In this document: positions 1 through 8,960 of the stretch, piece after piece
Numbering within the stretch: the first letter of the stretch is position 1
Layout: each line of letters opens with the position of its first letter
DNA from: FEN-1297 sp964498065
GTDB taxonomy: Bacteria > Bacteroidota > Ignavibacteria > Ignavibacteriales > Ignavibacteriaceae
Direction of reading: 5' to 3'
Length of the DNA: 62,255 bases
Assembly: GCA_964498065.1 (NCBI GenBank)
Contig: CAZCFZ010000022.1
Span: forward strand, 1 to 62,255
Translations under genes and position numbers: made by a program
The notes under the pieces: model-generated
Seen by the model: only the letters and a program-made list of their open reading frames with translations
Told to the model about the DNA's origin: nothing
The model's database searches: none

Positions 1-70
1 CGATTATAAATAAAATGAAATTTTTAAAGAAGTTTTTCATTGCTGGTTCTCCATTAAAAAAATATGTACA

Positions 71-742
71 CTATAAATCAGGTTTATCTAATTCGCCTTC
101 CTTTTGTAATTTCTTGAAAAGGAAGTATGGGTAAATGAATGCAGTATAAACGGATAGAGGTACAACTACGGCGAAAATTGAAATTAAAAGCACAACCTTA
201 AAAAGAGTTAATATAATTATTAATAGCCCGCACACGGCAAATAAAACTCCGGAAATTCTATGAGTTCTATACCATACAACTTCCGATGCAAGCGTCCATG
301 GTGAACGTATCCCGAAGAAAAAATTTCTTGGAAGTCTGGGCAGGTAATTGCCTAGCAGTATGAATAAAAGCCCCAAACCTATTCCGAAAAGATCGCTCCT
401 AAAAGTATTTTCTTTCGCCGAAACAAAAGTTAAGAACATCATAAATACCATAAATGCAATTACAAGATCTCTGAAAAGTAAAAATATATTGTAATTATTT
501 TCAATCTTTTTTTTGAAGGGATCGATATATGGAATAAATGTAAGGAGAAAATATATTACAATAGGAATACCGCAGCCAATCAATAATAATGTAAATTTAG
601 AAGAGTACCCGTTGGGATTTCCTTCGGCATTAAAATAAGTTGCAACGGTTTGAGGCAAAATTGAATAATAGTAAAAAGCGAAGATTATCCATATAACTAA
701 AATTCCTAATGCGAAAATTTCCCGCTTAAAATTCCATTTCAT
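71..742 (-). CDS. SdpI-family integral membrane protein (DUF1648 + SdpI domains)
   Basis: About 223 residues with roughly six hydrophobic segments. The N-terminal part has the DUF1648 pattern (ILPQTVATYFNAEGNPNGYS) and the C-terminal half the SdpI pattern (LPRNFFFGIRSPWTL followed by W..TH...G). In Bacillus the family gives immunity to the SdpC toxin and sequesters the SdpR repressor at the membrane; elsewhere its role is often unknown. I place the start at the ATG of MKWNFKR, 4 bases after the upstream repressor's stop, because the longer frame would overlap that gene. The repressor-membrane pair is translated as one operon. No SdpC-like toxin is visible here, so an immunity role is only inferred. 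Confidence 0.8.
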   Translation of the reverse strand: MKWNFKREIFALGILVIWIIFAFYYYSILPQTVATYFNAEGNPNGYSSKFTLLLIGCGIPIVIYFLLTFIPYIDPFKKKIENNYNIFLLFRDLVIAFMVFMMFLTFVSAKENTFRSDLFGIGLGLLFILLGNYLPRLPRNFFFGIRSPWTLASEVVWYRTHRISGVLFAVCGLLIIILTLFKVVLLISIFAVVVPLSVYTAFIYPYFLFKKLQKEGELDKPDL

Positions 743-746
743 AATG

Positions 747-1016
747 TTACCTGCTTTTTGTAATTTCAATTAAATATTCTACTGCCATATCAAATACGGT
801 CATATTCAATGAATACCGGATAAACTGACCTTCCCGTTCTCCTGAAATTATGTCAGCTCTTTTTAAGATATCCAGATGATGAGACAGAGTCGGTTGAGAT
901 ACTTTAATCTCTTCAAGCAGTTCGCTCGGCGTCTTTGATTTTGTTTTTAAACTTTGAAGAATTTCCCTTCTCGTAGGATCAGATAAAGCCTTAAAAAATT
1001 CAGTGAATTGTTTCAT
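747..1016 (-). CDS. ArsR/SmtB-family repressor, SdpR-like
   Basis: An 89-residue winged-helix repressor: FKALSDPTRREILQSL at the start, recognition helix region VSQPTLSHHLDILKRA, wing GEREGQFIRYSL. It has no cysteines and no evident metal-binding His cluster, so it fits the SdpR-type, non-metal branch of ArsR. The gene sits immediately upstream of the SdpI-like gene in the same operon. Its start codon directly abuts a perfect 13-bp inverted repeat, so autoregulation is very likely. There is no recognisable Shine-Dalgarno sequence because the palindrome fills that space. Confidence 0.88.
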   Translation of the reverse strand: MKQFTEFFKALSDPTRREILQSLKTKSKTPSELLEEIKVSQPTLSHHLDILKRADIISGEREGQFIRYSLNMTVFDMAVEYLIEITKSR

Positions 1017-1048
1017 ATAGATATATGTACAAGTTTACATATATCTAT
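1017..1048. promoter_or_regulatory. Perfect 13-bp inverted repeat, probable operator of the ArsR-type repressor
   Basis: Left arm ATAGATATATGTA (1017-1029) and right arm TACATATATCTAT (1036-1048) are exact reverse complements with a 6-base spacer. The element begins at the base after the repressor's start codon and overlaps the expected -10 region. ArsR-family operators are typically AT-rich 12-2-12 or similar palindromes at this place, so repressor binding here is a strong inference. Confidence 0.75.
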
Positions 1049-1074
1049 TTACTATAAAATTATTTAAATGTCAA
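1046..1074 (-). promoter_or_regulatory. Candidate sigma70-type promoter of the repressor-SdpI operon
   Basis: On the minus strand, a perfect -35 TTGACA (1074-1069) is followed after 17 bases by TAAATA (1051-1046). The -10 is poor, but it overlaps the operator palindrome as expected for a repressed promoter. Confidence 0.4.
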
Positions 1075-1247
1075 CAAATAAAATGAAAAATCTGCCAGAG
1101 GAAACCTCAACATTACAATATTCGGAAAGTCTGCTTTTAATAAAAATATATTTTTTGTAATTGCTTAACTTTCTAAAAAAATATATTTAAGTTTGATGAA
1201 TAGCATTGATGCTTAATATTGTTAAATTAATCTAAAAAGGATTGTTG

Positions 1248-2480
1248 ATGAAATCGTACCTGACTACATTACTGGTTTTATCTATCCTTCTTCCTAGCAG
1301 TATTCTTTTTGCACAGGAAGAACGCCGTGACAAAGGTGAATTTGTTACCCCAAAGAATGAATTTTTTAAAGAGATTCAAAAAAGTGCCGATGAGTTTATA
1401 GCAAAACCCAAAATCGAAAAGAAAGTATTTAAAGTAAATCTTTCCGGTGTTGAAATTCCAAAATCTATAAATGAATTCACAAAGTACTGGTTCAATCCTC
1501 CGGTTTCTCAAGGCTGGACGGGAACATGCTGGGATTTTTCAACTACTTCTTTCTTCGAGTCGGAAGTTTACAGGATTCATAAAAAGAAATTAAAACTTTC
1601 TGTAATGTACACCGATTACTGGGAGTATGTGGAAAAAGCAAAACGTTTTGTTGAAGAACGAGGCAACTCGGCTTTCGGAGAAGGCTCCGAATCTAATGCA
1701 GTTATTAGAATCTGGAAAAAATACGGAATTGTTCCTGAAAAAGATTACACCGGATTACAGCCCGGTCAAAAATTTTATGACCATAGAAAAATGTATGAGG
1801 AAATGCATGACTATCTTAACAGTGTAAAAGCTTCAAACTCCTGGAATGAACAAGATGTGACTAATACAATTAAAGATATTCTGAATCATTATATGGGTGT
1901 TCCTCCTACAAAAGTAAATGTAGACGGAAAAGAATATACTCCGAAAGAATACTTAGCAAAGGTAGTTGATTTAAATCTTGACGACTATGTTGATTTTATA
2001 TCTTTAATGCAGTTCCCGTATTGGGAAAAGGTAGAATACCCGGTTCCGGATAACTGGTGGCACAGTAAAGATTATTATAATGTACCTTTAAATGTCTTTA
2101 TGAGCATTATTAAAAAAGCTATCCGAAACGGGTATACTATGGCAATAGGCGGCGATGTTTCGGAACCCGGAATAATGCCGGATTCGGATGTTGCTATAAT
2201 TCCGACATTCGATATCCCAGATAAATATATTGATGAATATGCAAGACAATTTCGTTTCAGCAATAAGACAACTACAGACGATCACGGTATTCATCTAGTC
2301 GGATACAAAAATATCAACGGTACAGACTGGTACTTAATTAAGGATTCCGGATCGAGCGGGCATAACGGCAGGTTTCCGGGATACTATTTCTACCGTGAAG
2401 ATTATGTTAAACTAAAGATGATGGATTTTATGGTAAATAAATCGGCGGTGGAAGATATATTAAGTAAGTTTAAAGATTAA
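1248..2480 (+). CDS. Secreted C1-family cysteine peptidase (bleomycin hydrolase/aminopeptidase C-like)
   Basis: 410 residues with a Sec signal peptide (MKSYLTTLLVLSILLPSSILFAQ). Papain-type signatures are present: Q88 and C94 in SQGWTGTCWDF, H346 in DDHGIHLVGY. The third catalytic position, normally Asn in an 'NSW' motif, reads Asp366 in IKDSGSSG. Length and the large insert between Cys and His fit the C1B (bleomycin hydrolase) branch, but the signal peptide predicts export. I use the ATG at 1248, 7 bases after AAAAAGGA, instead of the in-frame TTG two codons upstream. A good terminator follows directly, so it is probably monocistronic. Confidence 0.82.
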   Translation: MKSYLTTLLVLSILLPSSILFAQEERRDKGEFVTPKNEFFKEIQKSADEFIAKPKIEKKVFKVNLSGVEIPKSINEFTKYWFNPPVSQGWTGTCWDFSTTSFFESEVYRIHKKKLKLSVMYTDYWEYVEKAKRFVEERGNSAFGEGSESNAVIRIWKKYGIVPEKDYTGLQPGQKFYDHRKMYEEMHDYLNSVKASNSWNEQDVTNTIKDILNHYMGVPPTKVNVDGKEYTPKEYLAKVVDLNLDDYVDFISLMQFPYWEKVEYPVPDNWWHSKDYYNVPLNVFMSIIKKAIRNGYTMAIGGDVSEPGIMPDSDVAIIPTFDIPDKYIDEYARQFRFSNKTTTDDHGIHLVGYKNINGTDWYLIKDSGSSGHNGRFPGYYFYREDYVKLKMMDFMVNKSAVEDILSKFKD

Positions 2481-2489
2481 GTTTAGTTT

Positions 2490-2524
2490 AATCCGGCGGT
2501 TAGAAATTAACCGTCGGATTTTTT
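2490..2524 (+). terminator. Intrinsic terminator of the C1 peptidase gene
   Basis: A 13-bp stem (AATCCGGCGGTTA with TAACCGTCGGATT, one G-U pair) closes a 5-base loop and runs into a T tract, starting 10 bases after the stop codon. Confidence 0.85.
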
Positions 2525-2624
2525 AACACATTTCTTGAATTTTTATTTTAACCTTCTAACCAAACAAATTTTTACTCTATATTTTCTTATTTTAAAATTT
2601 ACTTGGATATGCTGAGACTTATAG

Positions 2625-2740
2625 TTTAAAAACTGTTAAAACAGTTAAATATTAACTTTTTGTTTCTAATTAACATCGGGATTAATCCCGATGTTAATAA
2701 TAAAAGATAATTAGTAATAACCGTTTAAACAGTTTTAATT
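2625..2740. repeat. Nested palindromic element with a perfect 30-bp core palindrome
   Basis: The core at 2669-2698 is a perfect 30-bp palindrome (half: ATTAACATCGGGATT). It is flanked by AACTGTT-AA-AACAGTT (2631-2646) and, on the other side, by CGTTTAAACAGTTTT (2723-2735), so the outer parts also pair across the core. It lies between two convergent genes. It may be a REP/MITE-type repeat, a bidirectional terminator, or both. The rest of the 318-base gap (2481-2798) holds only the terminator above. Confidence 0.55.
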
Positions 2741-2798
2741 ATCACTAATTTTAAAAATGGTAGGATGAATTAATTTAATTCTGAAGTTTTAAGAAAGT

Positions 2799-3434
2799 TC
2801 AAAGTAACAGTTTTGGTACATCCGAAATATTATCTAATATTTTTTCAGCCCCTGAAAAATCTGAATATTTTGTTAAAGAAGTCGGAATGACATAGCATCT
2901 CAGACCTGCACTTACTGCAGCTCTTAACCCTCTTTCCGAATCCTCAATTACAATGCATTCCTCTTTTTTTAATCCTGTTTTAGAAACAGCTTTTAAATAC
3001 GGGGCAGGCGAAGGCTTAGTCTCGGCATAATCATCCGAAGTTAAAACAAAATCGATATATTTTAACAAGCCGGACTTTTTATGGATAATATCAAAATGAT
3101 CTTTTCTTGAGCTTGTAACAACTCCCATTGAAAATTTACCATGCAGCTTTTTTAAGGTTTCTTCAGCGCCGTCAATTACTCTTGCATTATCCCGTAAAAG
3201 ATTACTGTATGTTTTATTGCGTTCATTTCTCAGTTTAATTATTTCATTTTCATTCATACCTGTTTGTTCGGCAAGATGCCAGGTACCGCTGCCCTTTTTT
3301 AAAAAATATTCTATGTATAAATCTTCACTCAAATCAATTCCGATTGATGCGAAGGTTTCTTTGCATGCTTGAAAATAAAGCGTTTCCGTATCGACAAGTA
3401 CGCCGTCGTTATCCCAAAATATTGCTTTTACCAT
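2799..3434 (-). CDS. HAD-superfamily phosphatase/phosphoglucomutase-like hydrolase
   Basis: A 211-residue cytoplasmic protein with the HAD motifs in order: motif I D8 and D10 in FWDNDGVLVDTE, motif II in VVTSSRKDHF, motif III Lys in ETKPSPAPYL, and motif IV in IEDSERGLRAA. The small helical cap after motif I and the 'SERG..AA..AG' tail place it with the beta-phosphoglucomutase/phosphoglycolate phosphatase group. Motif I has Asn where most relatives have Asp-x-Asp with Leu/Met before DG (DND), which keeps both catalytic Asp residues. The substrate cannot be told. It may be co-transcribed with the glycosyltransferase upstream on the same strand. Confidence 0.88.
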   Translation of the reverse strand: MVKAIFWDNDGVLVDTETLYFQACKETFASIGIDLSEDLYIEYFLKKGSGTWHLAEQTGMNENEIIKLRNERNKTYSNLLRDNARVIDGAEETLKKLHGKFSMGVVTSSRKDHFDIIHKKSGLLKYIDFVLTSDDYAETKPSPAPYLKAVSKTGLKKEECIVIEDSERGLRAAVSAGLRCYVIPTSLTKYSDFSGAEKILDNISDVPKLLL

Positions 3435-3547
3435 TTAGCCTAATCCAGCCTTTCCCGCATAACGGTAATGCCAAAGGGAAGGACTTTTAAAATTATTAAA
3501 TTTTGTATTGATGTTAAAAAGAAAATAACCTTAGGAATAAAAATCTG

Positions 3548-5074
3548 TTAAATAAAAAATCTAATTTTTTGATATAAAACATTAAAAGGTATTTTAAAAT
3601 TACTGCAAATAAAAACCGGTAAATTGTTTTCGTAAGGAATTGCATATTTGCTTTTAATAACTGCTGCCTGTGTAACAGAATTGCAAATTTTAAGAAGATC
3701 ATCCTTGCTGCTGCCGATTACAATAACTGTTGTAAAGTTAGTATCCGCTGCACCCCAGTACCAGTAATTATTATGTCCGGATAAGACTCGCGGTAAATTA
3801 AATTTATCTCTATAGTAATCAATAGCGCCGGCTTCTCCGTAATTTTGTGCATAGACAATTGTGTTTATTTGCTCTTCAGGAGGAAACGAGTTGTATACTT
3901 TAGCAACGGTAGCAGCCATATTTTCCCAGCCGAACATATCGGCATAAAACTGAGGAAGTCCTTCCAGTTTATGCTCTTCATTAGACTTGGGGGAAAACCC
4001 AATTATATGTGTGTAACCTATGAAAGTTTGAACAGGCAGTATAGGAAGTGCTAAAGGAATCATCAGCAACCCTGTAAATGAAATTATAACCGGCAATGCA
4101 ATTTTAATTTTTGCAAGCTTTGGATATTCAATTAATTTTTCAAATATTATTCCGCCGCCGGCATAAAGAAGCGGAAAAACAGGTGCTAAATATTCCGCTT
4201 TAGTATGCCAGTTTATAATTAAAATTAATAATGTTATTAAGAATATGTATCCGGCTATACGAAATGTTTTTCCGTCCTTATCAAAGAAGAAATAATAGAT
4301 ACCGGCGAGCCAAACGAAGACTGAAAACGGATTCATGCTTAATAATATCCCGGATAATAATGTACCGGGGTTTTGCGAAGCATATTTTAAAGTGGAAGCA
4401 TTATGAATAAATTGAAGTGTTGCAAAGTCATGTGTAATATTCCAATAAATATACGGACTAAACAATAGAAGAGCTATTATGCCTGAAATGTAAGGCCAAT
4501 TTGTTTTAAGATGTTTCCTCTGAGGAGTTAAAAGCAATCCGATAAATAAACTTGCACCGAACCATAAAATATCAATTTTGTTCAGCAGTCCGAAACCGAG
4601 AGTTAGTCCGAGTAAAATCCAGAGTTTATTATTATTAGAAGTAACAATTAAAATTACAATATACGAAGCTAATGCCCAGAACAGCCAGTCGAACGAATTC
4701 ATAGAGAATATTGTACACGTTCCGAGAAATTGCGGGGCTAAAGCAACACTCAGACATGCAATTGTAATTGCATATAATTTTCCCTTAAGCTTTCGTACAA
4801 TTAGACCCGTCATAAAGACGGTTATTGCGGACGCAATTGCCGGAAGCAATCTAATTGCAAATATAGAATCGCCTATCAAATGTCGAACTGCAAAAAGAAT
4901 GAAACTTGAGAGCGGAGGCTGATCGACGTAACCCGCAGCGAGATGTTTACTGCAAGCAATATAATACAACTCGTCGCGGAAAATTCCGTAATGGGCAAAG
5001 GCATTTGAAAATAAATGCAGCAGTAATTCAAATACGGAAAAACCTATAATTATTACGAAGCTCTTTTTTCGCAA
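3548..5074 (-). CDS. GT39-family glycosyltransferase (ArnT/PMT-like), polytopic
   Basis: 508 residues and about a dozen membrane segments. Near the N terminus, D34-E35 in FRDELYYIA and the following AAGYVDQPPLSSF match the first periplasmic loop of the GT-C/GT39 fold, where the Asp-Glu pair is catalytic. The C-terminal 130 residues form a soluble periplasmic domain. Such enzymes move a sugar from a polyprenyl-phosphate donor onto lipid, protein or glycan acceptors. The acceptor is unknown. The neighbours (HAD phosphatase downstream, DinB upstream, all on the minus strand) do not define a pathway. Confidence 0.82.
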   Translation of the reverse strand: MRKKSFVIIIGFSVFELLLHLFSNAFAHYGIFRDELYYIACSKHLAAGYVDQPPLSSFILFAVRHLIGDSIFAIRLLPAIASAITVFMTGLIVRKLKGKLYAITIACLSVALAPQFLGTCTIFSMNSFDWLFWALASYIVILIVTSNNNKLWILLGLTLGFGLLNKIDILWFGASLFIGLLLTPQRKHLKTNWPYISGIIALLLFSPYIYWNITHDFATLQFIHNASTLKYASQNPGTLLSGILLSMNPFSVFVWLAGIYYFFFDKDGKTFRIAGYIFLITLLILIINWHTKAEYLAPVFPLLYAGGGIIFEKLIEYPKLAKIKIALPVIISFTGLLMIPLALPILPVQTFIGYTHIIGFSPKSNEEHKLEGLPQFYADMFGWENMAATVAKVYNSFPPEEQINTIVYAQNYGEAGAIDYYRDKFNLPRVLSGHNNYWYWGAADTNFTTVIVIGSSKDDLLKICNSVTQAAVIKSKYAIPYENNLPVFICSNFKIPFNVLYQKIRFFI

Positions 5075-5123
5075 ATTATATTTTACCTTTTCTTTATTTT
5101 AAAGAATATTTGATAATAATTTT

Positions 5124-5585
5124 TCAGCCGATTGCCTTTTTCAATAAGGCTATTTGACCGGCATGATACACATCATGCTGTATGAGACCGCTTATTAAAA
5201 AGTAGTATGTATAGTTTAATCCTGAAATATTATCGTGCAGTTTGCTTGAATCAAACTTAGAAAGTGTTTTAAGTAAATTATCAGTGCTTTTCCCTAGAGT
5301 TTCAATTGCTGTAGTCCATGCGAATTCGCTTGCATTTTTCACAGCGGGCCAATCCTCCTCATCGCTAAGATTTACAGATAAGCCGGTTAATCTTTTGCGA
5401 ACAGCATCATGCCATGCTGTAATGTGTAAAACCAATTCCCAAATATTATGTGCATGCTTAATAGGTCTTGCTGCAGCCATATCCGATGTAACGCTCATTA
5501 AGACTTCCTTAACAGATGGTCCGTGCCATGCCTCGCCTTCAAATGCTTTTTTTAATTGATCTGCTAAATGCTCCGCTTCATTCAT
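5124..5585 (-). CDS. DinB-family four-helix-bundle protein
   Basis: 153 residues with the expected metal-site histidines: H54 in ELVLHITAWHDAV and an HxxxH pair H137/H141 in LIQHDVYHAGQIALL. The 'YHAGQIALLK' ending is the DinB/YfiT hallmark. Family members act as metal-dependent thiol transferases (bacillithiol or mycothiol) or have no known role. It stands upstream of the GT39 gene with 49 bases between them, so co-transcription is possible. Confidence 0.85.
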   Translation of the reverse strand: MNEAEHLADQLKKAFEGEAWHGPSVKEVLMSVTSDMAAARPIKHAHNIWELVLHITAWHDAVRKRLTGLSVNLSDEEDWPAVKNASEFAWTTAIETLGKSTDNLLKTLSKFDSSKLHDNISGLNYTYYFLISGLIQHDVYHAGQIALLKKAIG

Positions 5586-5965
5586 TTAGGTATCCTAGTT
5601 TCTTGTTAAAAAAAATTTTGATAAGAAAAATTAATAAATAGAATTTATCGCAGTAATAAGATAAGATTTAGCTTGTAATAAAACCAACGGATTAAGTGAT
5701 GCCAAATATATTTTGATGCTGATTATAAAATGTTAATAAAAATTTTTTATAAAAAAATTTTCATTTGCTTGACTTTAAAAAAAATTATTAAAAACTTGGT
5801 TTCAAATTTTCAGACCTTTCGGCAAAACAAATCTAGGATTAAAAATTAGCTGCAAAGGGGAGACTGAGAAAAAGTATGAACAGGCGGAGACAGGTGGAGA
5901 TCCCAGAATAATTATATCCCAAAATTAAGTTTAAGACATTCTTATAATATAAAACGAGGGGCGAA
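5586..5965. other. 380-base intergenic region, no gene seen
   Basis: This lies between the divergent DinB gene and the secreted-protein cluster. It is AT-rich with no convincing ORF or repeat. A TTGACT at 5769 lacks a good -10. GAGGGG (5956-5961), 4 bases before the ATG at 5966, is the ribosome binding site of the next gene. Confidence 0.5.
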
Positions 5966-8947
5966 ATGAGGAGAACTATTTCTATTATTTTCCTATTGCT
6001 GATAGGTACGTTTAGTTTTACATTTTCTCAAGTAGTGATAAAGGAGAAGGTGGAGTTGAAGCTGCAGTCAAGTAAAACAACCGGTAATCAATTAACCAGA
6101 GGCTACACACCATGCGGACCTTATATGCAAAATACCGAGCCAGGCCATTACTGGCAAGTAGTCTGGGCAGGATATCACGGTTCACTTGACCCTAAACAGC
6201 AGCTTTTCGAGCAACAAGGTAATGTTAATATAAGTGACAATATTGGTCCTTACAATATTCGTATAATTGATGGTGCAAACTACTGCAGTTTCGCAAAGCG
6301 GGTAATTATATATGAAGACGGTTATCCATATATAACTATGAAGGATACTGCGACAACAGAATTAGATGGAATAAGCAGCAGTGATTTATTAGGAAGCGGT
6401 GATTATATGAATTTTGATTGTGTGCCTTCTCATGATGACCAGATATATAAAATAGGTTATCATTATCTTGATATTGGCATGGATGAAGCAACTGTAGTGT
6501 ACAGCATACATAGTATTTCGTCTGGTAAAACAATATATCTTCATACATTAATTGTTAAACAGCCATTTGCCTTTTTTGATAAGGAAACGTATCTGACATT
6601 TGCTGAAGATGCGGAAATCTCAACCGAAGCTGAAGGTGTATTTTGTACATCATTAGATTCATCAAGCTGGTATAAAGATTATCAATGCAAAGGGTTTTGG
6701 ATTTATTCACAAGAAGGCGGTTTCCCTAATAATGTAAAATTCAATATAAGTATCCCTGAAGGTCAAGAATACGGAGATCTTTTTTATTTTGATGAAAATG
6801 ATAATAAAATAGAAGGAAAATATTTTAATAATCTGGATTATTATTATTATGAAAGATTGAAATACCAAGCAACAGGATTAGAGCCCACAGATACAGTAAA
6901 AGTTAAAATACATATAAGTACAACAGATGTGAGTATTCCTGGTGCCGATTCCTATGTTTATGTGATACCCACAGATACCTACCCTATAAAAGTAACCTTA
7001 CAACCTGATAGTCTTTCACCCGGAGATACGGCAAAAATAAAATTAGAGCAAATGATGCCGGGTTACCCTATAACCTACGAGCCGTTTTCGAACGATCAAT
7101 TATTTGATGTTAAAATTGATGCAGGAAGCAAATACGGTACGATATTAAACCCCATTGCAAATGATACGGCGGATGAATTTAACAACATAAAGCAGGGCTT
7201 TAAGTTTATTGCATCAAAAAATATAGATACATCCGAGGTAAAAGTAAGTATCAGAGTTCATGCAATGGTGAATACCGGATTTATTATAATGTCAACAAAA
7301 AAGGGTGACAAAGGACAAGTTAAAGGCAGCAAAGGTATTAACGCGCAGAAAAATATTTCTTTGAAAAAGATAGCAGCGCCGGTTAAGATTCAAAAGGAAA
7401 TAAATAAAGGGAATGAAAATAATATAACGGAAAGCAAAGGATATTCAGCAAACCCTAAGGTTACATCTACCAGTCCGAACGGAATTGAAGATATAATTGG
7501 AATAGGGAAAGCAAAGATTGAGAAAAGCAATGATATAATGCTGGGCGAGATGAAATATTATGGTGTAAAAAAGAATGATAAAAACAACTCCTTAAAGATA
7601 GAAGAAATAAAAGCTAATATAGGTGAAAAACCGTTATTCCCAAATGCCGGAACCGGATGGAGTTGGATAAAAGATAGCACAATTTGGGGGAACAACCCAG
7701 TGAGTATTGATACCGGTAAGAATTATAGCAAAAGGATGGGGGTTTATTGGGAGATCAACAAACCCGTTTGGAAATATAATTATTATAAGCAAAACGGGCA
7801 AGATCATTTTACTGAACAAAATGTCGGTGTCCTTCCAATAGGAATGATAAGATTGATTGGCAGATATTGGACAAAGGATTCAACATATGTTATTACACTT
7901 AAAACAAAAAGCAAAAATGGAGAATCTGCTTCGATTAAAATAAAACTAATCAGGCCAAGCAAATTGTTATCAAATGGTCAAAGTCCATCTTTTGCGAGAA
8001 CAAGAGATGTTCAGGATTCAGTGTTAAATATTGATTCACTGTGTATATATTATGGAGGTATTAATGGGGTCCCGCCTCAATATGTTAAGGGTCATATTTA
8101 TCAAGAATCAGCTAAAGATAATTATACTTTTTCTGATGGAAAAACAGAACAGTGTTTTGCTCCTTCATATAGATATGAACCATATACTGCGCAAACTTGG
8201 AAAGATGTTCTGGATGGTATGAAAACAAATCCCTTTTATATAACAGCAACAACTAATGTAAATCCGCCTAATCACCAACATATAAAGGTAATACCCTATT
8301 TTTCTGGCGATACAACTACTGTATGGCAAATTGTGGCTGAACATTCACAACTTTTACGAGATGGTTCTACAGATGAAACAAGATTGTACGGTGTTAGAAC
8401 TCATTCCGATACAATGAACTACAAACCTTCATATACAAGTATACAAAATAAATATCATGAGTTTTTTGTGGAAACAAAAAGTGCAACAATTTTTGATGAA
8501 AGTGTTAAAAAAACTAGAGAACTGACCTTTGCTGAGAGAGCAGACTCCACAAATAAAAAGATGATAGTTTATTTAAGGGATGAATTCACTGATGAAATTG
8601 GTACAAAGGGGATGAAGAACATGATTGCTCAAACAAGAATAGCAAGTTCTTATGGTTATTTTCAACCATTATATACTACTGCTATTAACAAAAATGATAA
8701 ATGGAAATATCCTGAAGATGCTGACAATCTTCCTGAAAATCTAAACAAAAATAGTGTCATATTTCCTATGGCTACAAGGATGGAAAAAGAGTATTTAGAA
8801 AACGGACTAAAAGATAAATCGAAGAATAATTGGGATATTGGATTTGAAGGAGCTTTTGAGAAATACATTTTTAAAAACTGGAATAAAGATAAAGAATACC
8901 CAATTTCAGTAATGTATAATGCAAATAAATTTTTACCACAGAAATAA
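5966..8947 (+). CDS. Large secreted protein with a C-terminal lysozyme/transglycosylase-like region
   Basis: 993 residues with a Sec signal (MRRTISIIFLLLIGTFSFTFSQ). The N-terminal two thirds is unrecognised beta-rich sequence. Near residue 710 the motif KGHIYQES and near residue 892 ASSYGYFQPLYTTA resemble the catalytic-Glu and active-site segments of SLT/goose-type lysozyme folds, so the last 290 residues may cleave peptidoglycan or a similar glycan. This is motif-level evidence only. There is no T9SS tail. GAGGGG precedes the ATG. The next gene starts 13 bases downstream, so the two form an operon. A low-complexity Lys-rich linker lies around residues 450-520. Confidence 0.6.
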   Translation: MRRTISIIFLLLIGTFSFTFSQVVIKEKVELKLQSSKTTGNQLTRGYTPCGPYMQNTEPGHYWQVVWAGYHGSLDPKQQLFEQQGNVNISDNIGPYNIRIIDGANYCSFAKRVIIYEDGYPYITMKDTATTELDGISSSDLLGSGDYMNFDCVPSHDDQIYKIGYHYLDIGMDEATVVYSIHSISSGKTIYLHTLIVKQPFAFFDKETYLTFAEDAEISTEAEGVFCTSLDSSSWYKDYQCKGFWIYSQEGGFPNNVKFNISIPEGQEYGDLFYFDENDNKIEGKYFNNLDYYYYERLKYQATGLEPTDTVKVKIHISTTDVSIPGADSYVYVIPTDTYPIKVTLQPDSLSPGDTAKIKLEQMMPGYPITYEPFSNDQLFDVKIDAGSKYGTILNPIANDTADEFNNIKQGFKFIASKNIDTSEVKVSIRVHAMVNTGFIIMSTKKGDKGQVKGSKGINAQKNISLKKIAAPVKIQKEINKGNENNITESKGYSANPKVTSTSPNGIEDIIGIGKAKIEKSNDIMLGEMKYYGVKKNDKNNSLKIEEIKANIGEKPLFPNAGTGWSWIKDSTIWGNNPVSIDTGKNYSKRMGVYWEINKPVWKYNYYKQNGQDHFTEQNVGVLPIGMIRLIGRYWTKDSTYVITLKTKSKNGESASIKIKLIRPSKLLSNGQSPSFARTRDVQDSVLNIDSLCIYYGGINGVPPQYVKGHIYQESAKDNYTFSDGKTEQCFAPSYRYEPYTAQTWKDVLDGMKTNPFYITATTNVNPPNHQHIKVIPYFSGDTTTVWQIVAEHSQLLRDGSTDETRLYGVRTHSDTMNYKPSYTSIQNKYHEFFVETKSATIFDESVKKTRELTFAERADSTNKKMIVYLRDEFTDEIGTKGMKNMIAQTRIASSYGYFQPLYTTAINKNDKWKYPEDADNLPENLNKNSVIFPMATRMEKEYLENGLKDKSKNNWDIGFEGAFEKYIFKNWNKDKEYPISVMYNANKFLPQK

Positions 8948-8960
8948 TTTAAGGAAGAAA

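Noticed and set aside
71..1016. A complete Sdp cannibalism-toxin locus.
   Set aside because: Only the repressor- and immunity-like genes are visible; nothing resembling SdpA, SdpB or SdpC lies in the window.
1278..1511. Long antisense open frames within the C1 peptidase gene and similar overlapping frames throughout the window.
   Set aside because: They lie inside well-supported genes on the other strand or in another frame, with no ribosome binding site or family pattern.
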